Source of the DNA: Adiantum capillus-veneris
Lineage: Eukaryota; Streptophyta; Polypodiopsida; Polypodiales; Pteridaceae
Direction of reading: 5' to 3'
DNA length: 64,000 nucleotides
Assembly: GCA_014529385.2 (NCBI GenBank)
Contig: CM043954.1
Span: forward strand, 8,435,806 to 8,499,805
Shown: positions 43,125 through 54,048 of the stretch, piece after piece
How positions within the stretch are numbered: the stretch's first letter is position 1
Layout of the letters: the number at the start of each line of letters is the position of its first letter
Position numbers and translations under genes: made by a program
The notes under the pieces: generated by a model
What the model saw: only the letters and a program-made list of their open reading frames with translations
Told to the model about the DNA's origin: nothing
Databases searched by the model: none

Positions 43125-43227
43125 ACGCACACACACACACACAAGGCCGGACAGAGTACTTACCTCCAAGAAGGAAGAGGGAGAAGCAATTAGCTAATAC
43201 GGCGATGGCGAAGCAGAGAGGCTTCAT
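40986..43227 (-). CDS. Glucan endo-1,3-beta-glucosidase, GH17 with X8/CBM43 domain (three exons, 493 aa)
   Basis: Hydrolyses beta-1,3-glucan (callose) in the cell wall or apoplast. Exons are 43227-43164, 42953-41571 and 41020-40986; splice sites are G/GTAAGT...TTTGTAG/AG, CCCA/GTAAGT...TTCGCAG/GT, and phases fit exactly (64+1383+35 = 1482 bases). The signal peptide is MKPLCFAIAVLANCFSLFLL; the mature part begins GGSVGINYGRVANNLPSP. GH17 catalytic residues are Glu119 in AVGNEILAS (acid/base) and Glu268 in VVAETGWPSKG (nucleophile). A basic Ser/His/Arg-rich linker (about 365-400) leads to the X8 domain (about 405-493: SWCVAIPS, ACGPGKVDCSSIQ, NNQAPGSCNFGGSA, GCSYPGTV) with its conserved Cys. 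No GPI-anchor tail is visible, so it is probably secreted. It is the only intact host gene here; upstream promoter elements were not recognised. Confidence 0.95.
43067..43142. repeat. (CT)n-(CG)n-(CA)n microsatellite in glucanase intron 1
   Basis: About 46 bases of CT, then CGCGCGCGCG and a CA run, occupying a third of the 210-base intron and ending about 20 bases from the splice donor. Confidence 0.97.
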
Positions 43228-43718
43228 GGTTGCTTGCACCCACCAAGAGCAAGCACGCGCAGACTTGGCTCTTAAAGACGACCGCCCATCAACATAAGCA
43301 CACCCTTGTTGTGGCTGCAAGAGGTGGGTGACCTGCGGCAAGAGAAGAGAGGGGAGAGGAGAAGGGTAGAGTCCTTCGAAGCAAAATGCTGCTGCAAAGA
43401 GGGGGTAGGTACGTAGGAGTATGGACTGATTGGACCCTTTGCTGAGTAGAAAAGGAGGGAGCTTCAAGCAAAAGGTTCCTGAATCCTGATGAGTGTGAGA
43501 TGAGTGTGAGTGCTGATAAGAGAGTCCTCGCGTCCTCTGCTATTTTTGTGCCATGCAAGCCAACAACAAGCATTTCAAATTTGCAGCAAGTGCTCTCAAT
43601 GTGCAAGCGCATAGCATAGAAAGAGAATCGTGTGTCAGAAGAGAGGGTCTCTCTCTCTCTCTCTCTCTCTCTCTCCTGCCTGTCAACGACAACAGCCCAA
43701 AATTGACAAATACCATGG
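43228..43718. other. Upstream flank of the glucanase gene
   Basis: Should contain its promoter and 5' UTR. CT-rich stretches lie around 43340-43370 (element-free) and a (CT)n run at 43649-43675. No clear TATA box was found and no other gene is seen. Confidence 0.5.
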
Positions 43719-43908
43719 ACAGTGCCCTCCAGTAAACGGTCCTCGGATGGCGTGCTCTGGGACTCGTTCCCATAATAAGAGCTTCCTCACTCCTAGGGTG
43801 GGCAATCAATGAAACATAGCGATCTAACGCAATGCTCATGGAGAGGTAAGAGGTGTGTCCCACTGGACGCATGTGGAGCATACAATGCAAAGCTTGCATT
43901 AAATGAAG
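43719..43908. repeat. 190-bp direct repeat, copy 1
   Basis: Begins ACAGTGCCCTCCAGTAAACG and ends TTGCATTAAATGAAG. Matches 44254-44443 with about seven substitutions and no gaps. Confidence 0.93.
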
Positions 43909-44046
43909 CTTCATCCCCTTGTATGCGCTACAAAGTTTGCTTTGTTTCTTATTTTTTGTAGTGCATGCAATGCAAGGGCCTTTGCACTCTATGCCCTGCA
44001 CGCACCCATCGGGATGCAGCTCTAAGGTACCTTTCGCACATGGGGT

Positions 44047-44140
44047 GGGCAGTGTTTGCCATCTCTTGTCCTCTACCTTATTAATGATTCCCATTAATAC
44101 TCAACTTTGCCAATTCTGGCAAAGATAGCAAACACTGCCC
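44047..44140. repeat. 94-bp fold-back sequence between the direct repeats
   Basis: GGGCAGTGTTTGCCATCT at the left end is the inverse of AGATAGCAAACACTGCCC at the right end with 17 of 18 bases pairing. A second, inner hairpin TTTGCCA-ATTC-TGGCAAA lies near the right arm. Could be a small MITE; no clear target duplication. Confidence 0.8.
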
Positions 44141-44253
44141 TCTCTCTCACTTGCTTCTCTCTTTCTCTCTCTCCAAGCAATGCAAGGCAATTGGCGAAAT
44201 TGGGGAAGACGATGCCGAACTGCTACCATCAATCTTGCATAAGAGAGAATAAA

Positions 44254-44443
44254 ACAGTGCCATCCAGTAAACGATCCTCGGATGGCGTGCTCTGGGACTC
44301 GTTCCCATAAGAAGAGCTTCCTCACTCCTAGGGTGGGCAATCAATGAAACATAGCGATCTAAAGCAATGCTCATGGAGAGGTAAGAGCTGTGTCCCGCTG
44401 GACGCATGTGGAGCATACAATGCAAAGCTTGCATTAAATGAAG
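44254..44443. repeat. 190-bp direct repeat, copy 2
   Basis: Pairs with 43719-43908; homology stops sharply at ATGAAG on one side and at ACAGTGC on the other, so the repeat has exact boundaries. The 345 bases between the copies hold the fold-back sequence. Confidence 0.93.
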
Positions 44444-44469
44444 GCATTTTCGGTAAAATTTCAAGAGTT

Positions 44470-45300
44470 TACAAAAACTCAGATTATTTACTTGAGTGTA
44501 AATTGGGAAAATCTTGTTCAAACTCAATGAAATTTGACTCAGAGGCTTATATTGAAGTGTTAAACAGGTGTACATGCTCTGTTGACCTAAAAGATGCAAA
44601 AATTTTGTGAGAAGTAAATAATTACAATTATTTACTTTTGTCCTCCTTTTTTGACCAACTCAGCATACCATTACTTTTAGCATGTTATAGTAAGCCCACA
44701 AATCAAATTTGATAAGATTTGGATCATTGAAGTGAAAATTGTGGCCAAATTTGTAAAGTCAGTCTGCAGAGACACAAAATTGTTGACCATTTGAACAGGG
44801 ATTATCCAAACTTGATGAAACTTAGCTAGAGAGCTTAAGTTGAGCTGCCTAACCATTCTGTGTCAACATTGTGGCAAAAAAATTGCATAAAAATACTAAG
44901 AGTAAATAATCGTGATTATTTACATCTAGTAAAAAATTGGACATTTTTGCACATTTGAGTATGCCACAAGGTCAAGTATATCAAATAAACCACACAAATT
45001 AAACTTGGTGAAATTTGGATCACAAACGTAAGACTCAAGCCAGATTCTTGAAAACTGAGTCTGCGGACATGAAACAGTTGATAACTTGGACAAATTTTGT
45101 TTAAACTCAATGAAACTTGTCCAGAGATCTTAACAAGTTGAATACTTGGCAAATCAAGCCAAAAAGTGTAGAAATTTGAGAAAAGTAAATAATTGCAATT
45201 ATTTACTTTTGATACACAGAGACAGACTTTTGAACTTTTGAGCTTGTATAGTGTTAGAACAACATAATACAAGACCACCGATCAATTTTGGGTTCAATCG
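44470..45300. repeat. Diverged tandem repeat, about 285-bp unit with palindromic core
   Basis: Three units (the first partial) each end in a perfect palindrome: AAGTAAATAATT-AC-AATTATTTACTT at 44612-44637, GTAAATAATC-GT-GATTATTTAC at 44902-44923, and a 14-bp-arm version at 45181-45210. Shared unit text includes CAAACTCAATGAAA, CAGTCTGC and TTTGGATCA. A fourth, partial unit follows to about 45300. No coding sequence. Confidence 0.8.
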
Positions 45301-45451
45301 GATCCAAATTAGTACATGTTCTCTCAGTTTCTAGGTTGCAGATTAGTCCTTTGGCATTTTGCAAAAGTAGAATTTGAAAGTCTCAATTGCTAACTCATTT
45401 AGCTCAATCTGAAGTGATCACATAGACCAACCACAATAGTTAGCAAAAATT
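45301..45451. other. Unassigned DNA next to the truncated end of Copia-2
   Basis: AT-rich, no gene or clear repeat. Confidence 0.4.
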
Positions 45452-46959
45452 GTACAGTCGCATGTCAAAACAACCAGCTCAATCTGAGTCCAAAAAAGCA
45501 TGTAAATCTGGCAGCAATGATCTCCCCTTGGGATAAAACAAGCCAAGATGTAAAGTGCCACTAAGGTAGCGAAGATCCTCTTGACAGCCTACCAATGCTT
45601 AGACCCTAGGCTATGCATAAATCTGTTGACATGTGAGACTGCAAACTGAATATCTGGCCTCGTGTTGCATACATAAATGAGGTAGCCAATAGCAGTTTCG
45701 TAAAGAGTGACATCAGCAGGATCGCCAGCATCATGTAGACTCAACTTCAAACCTGTTTCCATGGGAGTGGCAATAGGTTTTCAATCCTCAAGTCCAAACT
45801 TACATAGCAATGTCTCTATGTAACTTTTCTGACACAAGGCAATACCACCATCACACTGCTTAAACTGTATGCCCAAATAGTGATGCAACAACCCCAAACC
45901 TTTCATCTTGAAAGTAGCATTCAAATCAGCCTTAAATTCAACAATATGTCTCTCATTTGGTCCAGCGATCAACAAATCACCTACATAAAGAACCATAATG
46001 AGAAGTACATCACCCTCACGCTTTACATACAATGTGCTTTGTGTTGGATTGTTATGAAAGCCTTGTTTGACCAAATGAGTGTCAGCTTTCTCATACAAAG
46101 CACGAGGAGATTGCTTCAACCCATACAAAGCCTTGTTACATTAGCACACTTTGTCCACTTGTCCTTTCTTGACAAAACCGCGAGGCTACATTACATAAAC
46201 TTCCTCAAATATGTCACCATTCAAGAAAGCAGTAACAATGTCTGATTGATGTACATCCCAACCAAAATGAGCTGCCAATGCACATAGAAAACACACAGTA
46301 GTCATACGACAAGTGGGAGCAAAGGTCTCTTCATAATCTATGCCTTTTTGCTGTGCATAACCCTTTGCAACAAGTCGAGCCTTATGGCGATCGATCTCAC
46401 CATCCAGCTTGCGTTTCAGTTTGTAAACCCACTTCATACCAATGGCCTTTTTATCAGGAGGCAAATCACATAAAGTCCATGTGTCATTTTCTATAAGTGC
46501 ATCATATTCTAATTGCATGGTAGCCATCCAATTTTTTGAATTCTGTGCTTCATCAAAAGACAGAGGCTCCTCAACATCATATAAGCTAGACACAGCCAAA
46601 TCATAACAATCTGATGCATAAGATGCATGGCAAGAGCCTGAACGAGTACGACTAGACAAAGGTGAATCCAATTTACTGTCAAGCAAAGTTTGCACTAGTC
46701 ATTTTGGCATACCTCTAGCCTGCTCATTTTCAGCCCTTTCCTCATAAAGTACATCATCTACATCTGCATCAGTAATAGGCTGATCTGTAACATTTTCAAA
46801 AACCCCCATAGGCTGTACATTTGCCTCATTGCAACTCACATTCGTATTTCCACCACAAAAAAGAGGCAACAAAGTGTCATAAATGTCCTGTGAGCTTACA
46901 TTAATGTCTCTAGTACATGACACCAAGGGCTGAACAGAATCTTCCACAAACACTACATC
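45452..46959 (-). pseudogene. Copia-2 reverse transcriptase and partial RNase H
   Basis: DLPPDKKAIGMKWVYKLKRK, GIDYEETFAPTCRM, QSDIVTAFLNGDIFEEV and MYGLKQSPRALYEKA mark reverse transcriptase. The catalytic motif reads LYVGDLLIAG, with Gly for the first Asp of YxDD, exactly as in Copia-3. Stops: TAG 46186-46188 (Gln in Copia-3), TAA near 46143 (Lys), TGA near 46696 (Trp), and TAG 45599-45601 (HW*AVK), which Copia-3 shares. The RNase H part ends abruptly. Confidence 0.88.
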
Positions 46960-47798
46960 TCACGAAACCAGAATACATTTTTTTTTGCGGATGATACAAC
47001 CTGTAACCTTTGCTTTCAGTACTCTAACCAACAAAAATACATTTGACAACCTTATCATCCAATTTTCTGCGCTGTGTTTGTGGCACCAACGCATATCCAA
47101 ACAGCCAAAAACACGCATGTGCTCAATAGAAGGCTTTCTATCATGCCATGCTTCATATGGAGTAATAGACTGCAAAGCTTTTGTAGGACACCTGTTTAGT
47201 ACATAAGTGGCACACATGATGGCCTCAAGCCAAAAAGAATGCGGCAAAGCTTGACTTTTGACCATACATTGTGCCATTTCCGTAAGTGACCTATTTTTCC
47301 TCTCAGCAACACCATTTTGCTAAGGTGTATAAGGCACTGTACATTGGTGTTTTATCCCACGACTAGCAAGAAATGCATTGAATTCATGAGACATATACTT
47401 CCCTCCTCGATCGAAACGGAGGGTGCCCATAGTACATTTCGAGACATTTTCAGTCATAGCCAGAAATTGTTTGAAGCACATAAAAACTTCGGACTTTGCT
47501 TTAAGAGGAAATACCCATGCATGCCTGGAGTAATCATCAATGAAAGTCATGAAGTAAAGGTAATTGCCCAAGGACGGAGTTTGCATGGGCCCACAAACAT
47601 CACTATGCACAAGCTGCAACCTGCATGTGACCCGAACTGTGAACCATCCTTTGGAAACTTAGAACGCTGCATCTTACCCAAAATACAGCCTTCACAAACA
47701 TGTTTGACAGGTGCTTCAAGAGGCGGAAAAGAAGCAACCATATCAGATTTTTGTAAACGCAGCAAACTGGCAAAATTCAGATGACCAAAACGTGCATG
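46960..47798 (-). pseudogene. Copia-2 integrase
   Basis: Zinc motif part KHVCEGCILGKMQ, then VHSDVCGPMQTPS, FDRGGKYMSHEF (first D of the second motif present) and, after a TAG at 47320-47322 replacing Gln of PYTPQQNG, the segment MAQCMVKSQALPHSFW. The last part (YEAWHDRKPSIEHMRVFGC) is frameshifted. Inactive. Confidence 0.85.
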
Positions 47799-49232
47799 TC
47801 AAAGTTTTGTATCTGAAATAGCCCTTGAATCTGCAACTGCATTTGCAAAATTTTGTCCACACTTGTCATGCAAAGTGAGCTTATGTACCCCACGGCACAA
47901 AAGCCCAGATGCAACGATTTCATCACCAAAACTGAGATCATGAACTGTACATCTGTCATCCACAAATTTGACTACAAGTCCAAGTCTAGCAAGTGCAGAT
48001 ACAGACAAAAGATTCTTCTTGATCCCAGGTGCATAAAGTGCATCAACAAGTGTGAAAGAACTACCATTAGCAGCAGTAAGCACAATCTTTTCAACTCCCT
48101 GAACTAGATAAGAGGCATTGTTGGCACAAGTGATTGAATTCCCACGAGGGACAGACTCGAGAGAGGTGAACAAAATTCACGATGTGAGGTAATGTGCATC
48201 ATGGACAACAAGATTGTAAGTGCACTCTGCACTAAAAGCCCATTCTGTATCAACATCAGCATTACAATCTCCTGTTACAGAAGACTCAACAATGGATGCA
48301 TTTGTAGTGGAACCACCCTCTTTCTTCTTAGCCTCTTTGGCCTTTAACTTAGGACATTGCTTGATCGAGTGATCATTAGCTTTACAATAATGGCAACGCA
48401 TCTTCTTTTTGCCCTTATCACCAAAATTGCCAGACAATGTGCTGCCAGCAGAAGCATTGGGAACAGAAGTTTTGCCACTCGGAGCAAAACCATAAGAAGT
48501 GGCTGCATTGCTGTTACCACCCTTTCTTTGAGAAGCAATAAAAGCATGTTCAAGTGCGCTCTTTCTAGTCCTGTTTTTTCTGGAAAGTGACTCTTGCAAT
48601 AGCAATGGGCATAATGCACAAACTGACAACTTCTGGATTTCCTTGTGTCATAAGTCTCCAAGTACTGTCTGGTAAGAATCTGGTAAGGCATCAAGAACAG
48701 TCTGCACAAGGGAACTGTCTGAAATGACTTCACTGGCAGAAATAAGTTGCTCATTGATATCCTTGACACTAGCAAGGAAAGTTTCCATATCATCTTCCTC
48801 ATGCATAAGCTTCGACTCCAGCTCTTTACGTAGCAAAGCAATTTTAACCTCATTGCGACTTGCATAAAGACCAGCCAAAATATCCCAAGCCTGGTTTGCA
48901 GATTTTTTTGAACAGATGTGAGGAACAATGGTGCGCTTCACAGACAACGCAGTCAATGCATGAGCCTACGCATCCTTTACATCCCAACGAGCTTGTTCTG
49001 CTGTAGGCAAAACAACTCCAATAGCAGCAATCCTTCCAGCAAGACCTGCAACATCCTCAACATCGCCTACATCCTCAGAACTAGGACGTACATCAATGCC
49101 CTACACAATATTCCAGATGACCTTTGACACAAGAACATGTTGCATCATATAAGCCCACATAGGGTAATTGTCCCCATCCAACCTGTCCTCAGCAGCAAAC
49201 ATCTTGAAGACGTCTGTGTTGTTGTCAGCCAT
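47799..49232 (-). pseudogene. Copia-2 gag and protease
   Basis: Starts MADNNTDVFKMFAAEDRLDG at 49232, the same start as Copia-3. TAGs at 49101-49103 and 48966-48968 replace Gln codons conserved in Copia-3. The zinc knuckle is CHYCKANDHSIKQC. The protease active-site segment is disrupted; downstream text matches Copia-3 (FTSLESVPRGNSITCANNAS). Frameshift near 48640. Confidence 0.87.
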
Positions 49233-49593
49233 GGTAAATGTTGCACCTGATGTGAAACTGCCGGAAAATAGGAGAAATGGAGCGAGAACAACACGTGCTA
49301 TATAGCACAAACCGTAGAAGATTGTAAGGCACTTGTTACGCAGAAAACGATACTGACAAAAATTCTGTACAAAATGACAAAATTGCATGTGCAAACCTGC
49401 CTGTAGTGGAAATGGAGGCTGAAATGAGTCCGAACCAAAAATTTGAGCAGACTGAGCTCTACAAGATCTAGCGAAATATTTGTTGACCTGCGAACGCTCA
49501 CCATACCTCACTTTAATCGAAGAATGTGAGCAGGCGTGTGCTGGAGCAGCTGGCGACTAAGCCCGGGAGGACGTAACCTGCTCTGATACCAAT

Positions 49594-49820
49594 TGTTGAA
49601 ATTAGGGTTGTAGAGAAACACACACAGCTTGGAGAAGACGAAGGAAGCTCAAGACACACAATAGAGAGTGTGTTACTTGGTGTGCAATGGAAAGATAGAT
49701 GGCCCTAGGGTGATGGGCGTATATACAATGCACGGGGGGAAAAACCTCCTAAAGAGGGAAAAAAATGCCCGACAGTCCTAGTGTGTTCACACACATCACT
49801 ACCACATGTATATGGTTACA
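49594..49820 (-). repeat. Copia-2 5' LTR (227 bp)
   Basis: TGTTGAAATTAGGG to TATATGGTTACA; same length as the Copia-3 LTRs in inverse orientation. The primer-binding site TGGTATCAGAGC (element strand) lies at 49580-49591, two bases away. Confidence 0.93.
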
Positions 49821-49829
49821 AAACAAACA

Positions 49830-51794
49830 AGGGAAAATGTATATGGATAAAAATGGAACTCAGTATTTACAAGTTGAAAACTGTGATGTGATAGACAAAT
49901 GGGGGTTAGAAGTATACCATAATTCCATATATGGTAGCAAAAGAAGGACCACCGACTTTAGAATTCAAGGGATACGATCAAGTTGATTTGAAGCCTTTGA
50001 AACTGCTTAGCACGAATAATCCTAGGATTGGAGTCTATTGTTGGGAGGATAGAAATGTCAAAGATCTTCTATGGACTTCTCATGCCAAATCAAGACAGTT
50101 AACACCCATGAAGATCATCTATATCTTCAAAATCAAAGACAAGGGTTCAATAGATCTACCGACCTACCTATTTAGGGATTGTTATAACAATGACTTTGTT
50201 ATAATGAGTCATGAGAAGTGGAACAAACCAAATACCAAGGGTACTCTATAAGAGATTAGATATTGGGCCAAGAACCAGAAACTATTCCAAGAGAGGAACT
50301 CCGCGAGAGATCTTTTGGGAGCAATGTTAAAAAACCAAAACTACCTCATCATGAAGAAAACCGGGTGACACTAAAGGTAGAGTCCAGGGCTACATGAGTC
50401 ACTATTTCCAACAGACTGGTTTGAAGGACTCAGAACAGGACCAACTGCGAGGAGACCGGGAGTTGAACCGAATAGACGTGTCATACCAGCTGATTTTCAA
50501 AAATGCATTAGAAAATACAGTGGATTTGGGGATCCATATGACACTTAGCAAGCTTTAAGCAAGTGCTAAGAGTAAAATGCATATTTGATTTCCATACTCA
50601 GTTTGAGGGATTTGGAATGGCATTAGAAGGAAAAGTACTGACACGGTTCCAAAACATTCCACCAAGGTCAATCATGGACTTAAATACATTAGCTTAAGGA
50701 TTTGTAACTGCATGTTCTAAAACGGGGATCAAACATAATACTATAGCTCAAATCTATAGCTTCATACACAAGAGTCTGTTAGGGATTGTGCAACTAGAAT
50801 GAAGCAATACATTGCAAGATGCCCAGAACTAGAAATACCTGTAGAAGAAATATTAATCACCATTGTTTCTAGAGGGACTGCTAAACAAAGAAGTTCATGC
50901 TATATTCTATAGCAAGAAACATATGACTCTAGAAGAGTGTGTGTCATATGCTATCGACTTAGGAGACAATTGTGATATTTTCAATAAAAAAGATGTCCCT
51001 AAGGATAATCTAAGTGAGAAAATAGCATCCACCAAACCAGCACAAGTGGGAACTGCTGCTGCAGCACTGCTTACAGCCATAGAAGACATGCTCAAAAGGA
51101 TGAATAACATGCAAAAAGCACCTATGAGGGGATCAGGGCAAGGGATACCTCAACAGGGACAACCAATTAGGCTGCAGAAATGGTGTGCAATCGAGGGTAA
51201 ATGGACCAACCATGAGACCAATGAGTGCTGTTACCGACCAAAGTATGATGCAAATGTTCAATATGTACCTATGAGGTCACAAGGACAACTCATGTACAAA
51301 TCTCAGCCTAATATGGCCCCAACTCAAAGACCACCGATGGGTATGGAAAGACCTCAACCTGTGTTGGGTGAACAACCTCCATATCCTGAGCATAATATAG
51401 TGCCTGTAAAGTACATGCATTCAGAGGGAGTCATAGATGAACAATCACTGTTACACCCTATGTTGAGCCTAGTCCATCTACAATAATGGTAGAAGGAGAC
51501 TGGTATAATTCACGCCCACCACCAATGGAAGAACCTGTAGCTTATACTACACCAGAACTTGCATCGATGTACTATGTAGCTAATCAAGGTGTAAAACCTC
51601 TGATGGTAAGACCCATGATTAAGCCAAGAACTGGAAACTGTCATAACTGTGGTGCAGATGATCACTGGAAAAATGAATGCCCAGAGTGTGACAAGAACAT
51701 TAAGTCAGTTGAAGCTTTCTGTATACAATGTTGCAAAAAGGAAGGACACTTACCTGAAGATTGTCCAAAAAATCCTTTAACAAGGGTAAAGTAG
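49830..51794 (+). pseudogene. Gypsy-4 gag
   Basis: An N-terminal region (49830-50251, with one frameshift near 49960) contains IGVYCWEDRNVKDLLW and KIIYIFKIKDKGSIDLP. The gag domain follows in pieces (FHTQFEGFGMALEGKVL, TRFQNIPPRSIMDLNT), then an open 207-codon part (50863-51486: YSKKHMTLEECVSYAI, a Gln/Pro-rich stretch) and two zinc knuckles in the last 102 codons (CHNCGADDHWKNEC and CIQCCKKEGHLPEDC). Several stops and frameshifts. Packages element RNA in family members. Confidence 0.8.
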
Positions 51795-53648
51795 CAGTGA
51801 ACGTAGTCCAAGTGATACCTAGTAGCTCATCGGAGAGTAAACCTATTGTTCCAATCAAGGTAATCACCAAAGTCCAGGCTAAGTCGAAAAAGAAACATAA
51901 CTCCTCTGATGATTCGAAGAATACTAAATTTCCTCTCAAGACACCAAGAGAAGCAGAAGCAAAAGGTATGAGATGAGAAAACAAAAACAAAGGGCTGAAC
52001 TCGTGGAGAAAGCCAAGAAACTATTCCAAAAAAAAAATGAAAGAGATTAGAAGTGAAATAAAGGAAACCATAGTGAAATCTGGAGGATCAATTTTGGTAG
52101 ACAAAATTTTTGAGCCAATCAATGCAGCCTTGGAAGTTTACCAAGCGGGACTTAAAGCAAGCCAAAACATGGAAAACAAATGGAAAAACTATCCTTCTCC
52201 AGATATGGGAGCAGCTAAGCTTGAAGCTTATCAAAATTTGGTAAGATTTACTCAAGAGATGCTGGAAAAGCAAAAACCCAAGCTCGAGAGTATGGCAAAA
52301 CCTGAGGAGCTTGTGGTAGGAACCAGTAAAGAGAAATCCGAAGTGGTGGTTGAACCCCACCTTGAAACTAAAGAGCCAGAACTCATAGTGCCTGACAGTG
52401 AAGATGCCTTAGATGGAATTTCGTTTGTGGAAGAAGAGTGGCCAGGACACTTATGAAAAAAAGTAAGAGAGATTAATGATGGGAGCCTAACTTTGAAGTC
52501 AACTCCCATAGAGGAAGTTTGGTTAGACAATCTACCTCCTGATATGGACATGGATGTACAATCCTTGTATGGGGATTGCGACTGTGAAGCTTCAGGAATG
52601 TCTAAACTCTGAAAACATTACCCTCTTACTTGGGAGATAACGAAGACAAATCCATAGTGTGTAAAAGCACTTAGATAAAAAGAGCGGAACAGACCCTAGA
52701 GGTAGATAACATCCATTCAATCATGTCTCCACCCATTCAATGCACTCTTACCTTAGGAGAACTGTTAAAAATCAGACCATATTTATGGAATGATATACAA
52801 CAAACTCTAGAGAAGGTGGGGATAATAGGGCTAATCGTGAAAAATTTGGAAAAATTGAAACACGAATTGGATAACAAACCCTTCTAGTGAGATATAATGA
52901 TATAGAAACCATGACGATACTGGATAGGGACAGGTATAGCCATAGCCATGAAAGCAGTATGGGAATCATGGGGAAAACCAGCCATTAGACAAACTCGAAT
53001 GAAATTGCAGTTGGTTGATGAACACATCGAAAGACCCTAAGGACTGCTTGAAAAAGTGATCGTTAATTCCTTTTGGATTGATTATCAATATACTTTTGCA
53101 ATAGTGGACTTTGGAAAGAAACTCAATATGAAATCATCTTGGGAAGACCTTTCATGCGACAAGTACAACTCATCTTGGATTGGGGAAACAATTATATGTA
53201 CTTGAAGCAAGTGGGATCAATAACAAGGGTTAATCTAAAAGATCACACTTATAGAGATGTCATGAAAACGCCCATACAAGAATTTGACTCAGTCTCTTCA
53301 GCTGAAACTAAGCTTCCATCATGGTTGAACAAAAACACACCTATTTGGATGTGCGGAGTCTCACAAAACGGGAGCTTAAAACGAGAAGATTGTATCTTAG
53401 AAAGGGATTTCATAGATGAAGCTTATGTAGCTGAACCCTTTTCGAAGCATTGGTTTGAGCCATTTGAGTGGACTCAAGTTTTAGCAACAATGGATGTGTA
53501 TGTAAATACGTATATGCCTACTCAATTTTGCAATGAGGAAGACTATGACATAATGCCCATACAAATGATCTCAACCCTTCACATTGAAGACGAAAGAATC
53601 CAAGGACTTAATGAAAGATCAACAAGTCTTTTCAGACCTCTACTATGA
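51761..53648 (+). pseudogene. Gypsy-4 gag-pol linker and protease remnant
   Basis: A Lys/Ser-rich and then helical linker (52037-52456, ending DALDGISFVEEEWPGHL) leads to protease remnants. The protease C-terminus is clear: YEIILGRPFMRQVQLILDWG near 53120-53180. I could not find the active-site D-x-G segment, which may be deleted. The open 169-codon stretch at 53139-53648 continues into the protease-reverse transcriptase spacer. Confidence 0.7.
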
Positions 53649-54048
53649 TGGAACACACGAGTTAGAAGAACATTCAACTACCTCAGATGATTCGGGGTCA
53701 GAAAAAGAACAGGTGAGAACTAAACTACCCATAAAAGGAGGGGAGAAAAAGTTTTTTGACTTTCCAAACCAGAAACCGAGAAGACATAAATGGTATAAAA
53801 GAAAAAGAGACACAAGAAACTTGAAATGTGTTCCTATGCCATCAGTCTCTAGTAGAACACAATTTTTGATATAAATAGATGCACATGATTGTGTTAAAGA
53901 CAAAACCACTGGTAGATATCCTTTAAATGAAAAGCAAGAAATATCAAAAACATCGAGAAAAATGAGAATGGAAACTCAAACAAAACCTAAATACCAAGAC
54001 AAGGATTCAATCATGACATGAGTTGAATGAAAAAAGAAGTATCAAGAG

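Larger units (their letters stand above)
45452..49820 (-). mobile_element. Copia-2: Ty1/Copia element truncated in RNase H
   Basis: Same family as Copia-3, aligned along gag to RNase H. It has its 5' LTR (49594-49820) and primer-binding site but stops matching Copia-3 at about 45452, inside RNase H, so the end of pol and the 3' LTR are missing. The left junction is to unrelated sequence. Eight or so stops break the coding region; five are TAG at positions where Copia-3 or the family has Gln. Confidence 0.9.

Noticed and set aside
43719-44443. Calling the 190-bp repeats a TRIM element
   Set aside because: No TG/CA termini, no primer-binding site after the left copy, and no target duplication could be found.
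49830-50251. Homology between the Gypsy-4 N-terminal gag region and the Gypsy-1 leader frame
   Set aside because: Both have a K-I/V-I-x-I/V-Y-I/L-F strand, but similarity does not extend beyond it and their positions relative to gag differ.
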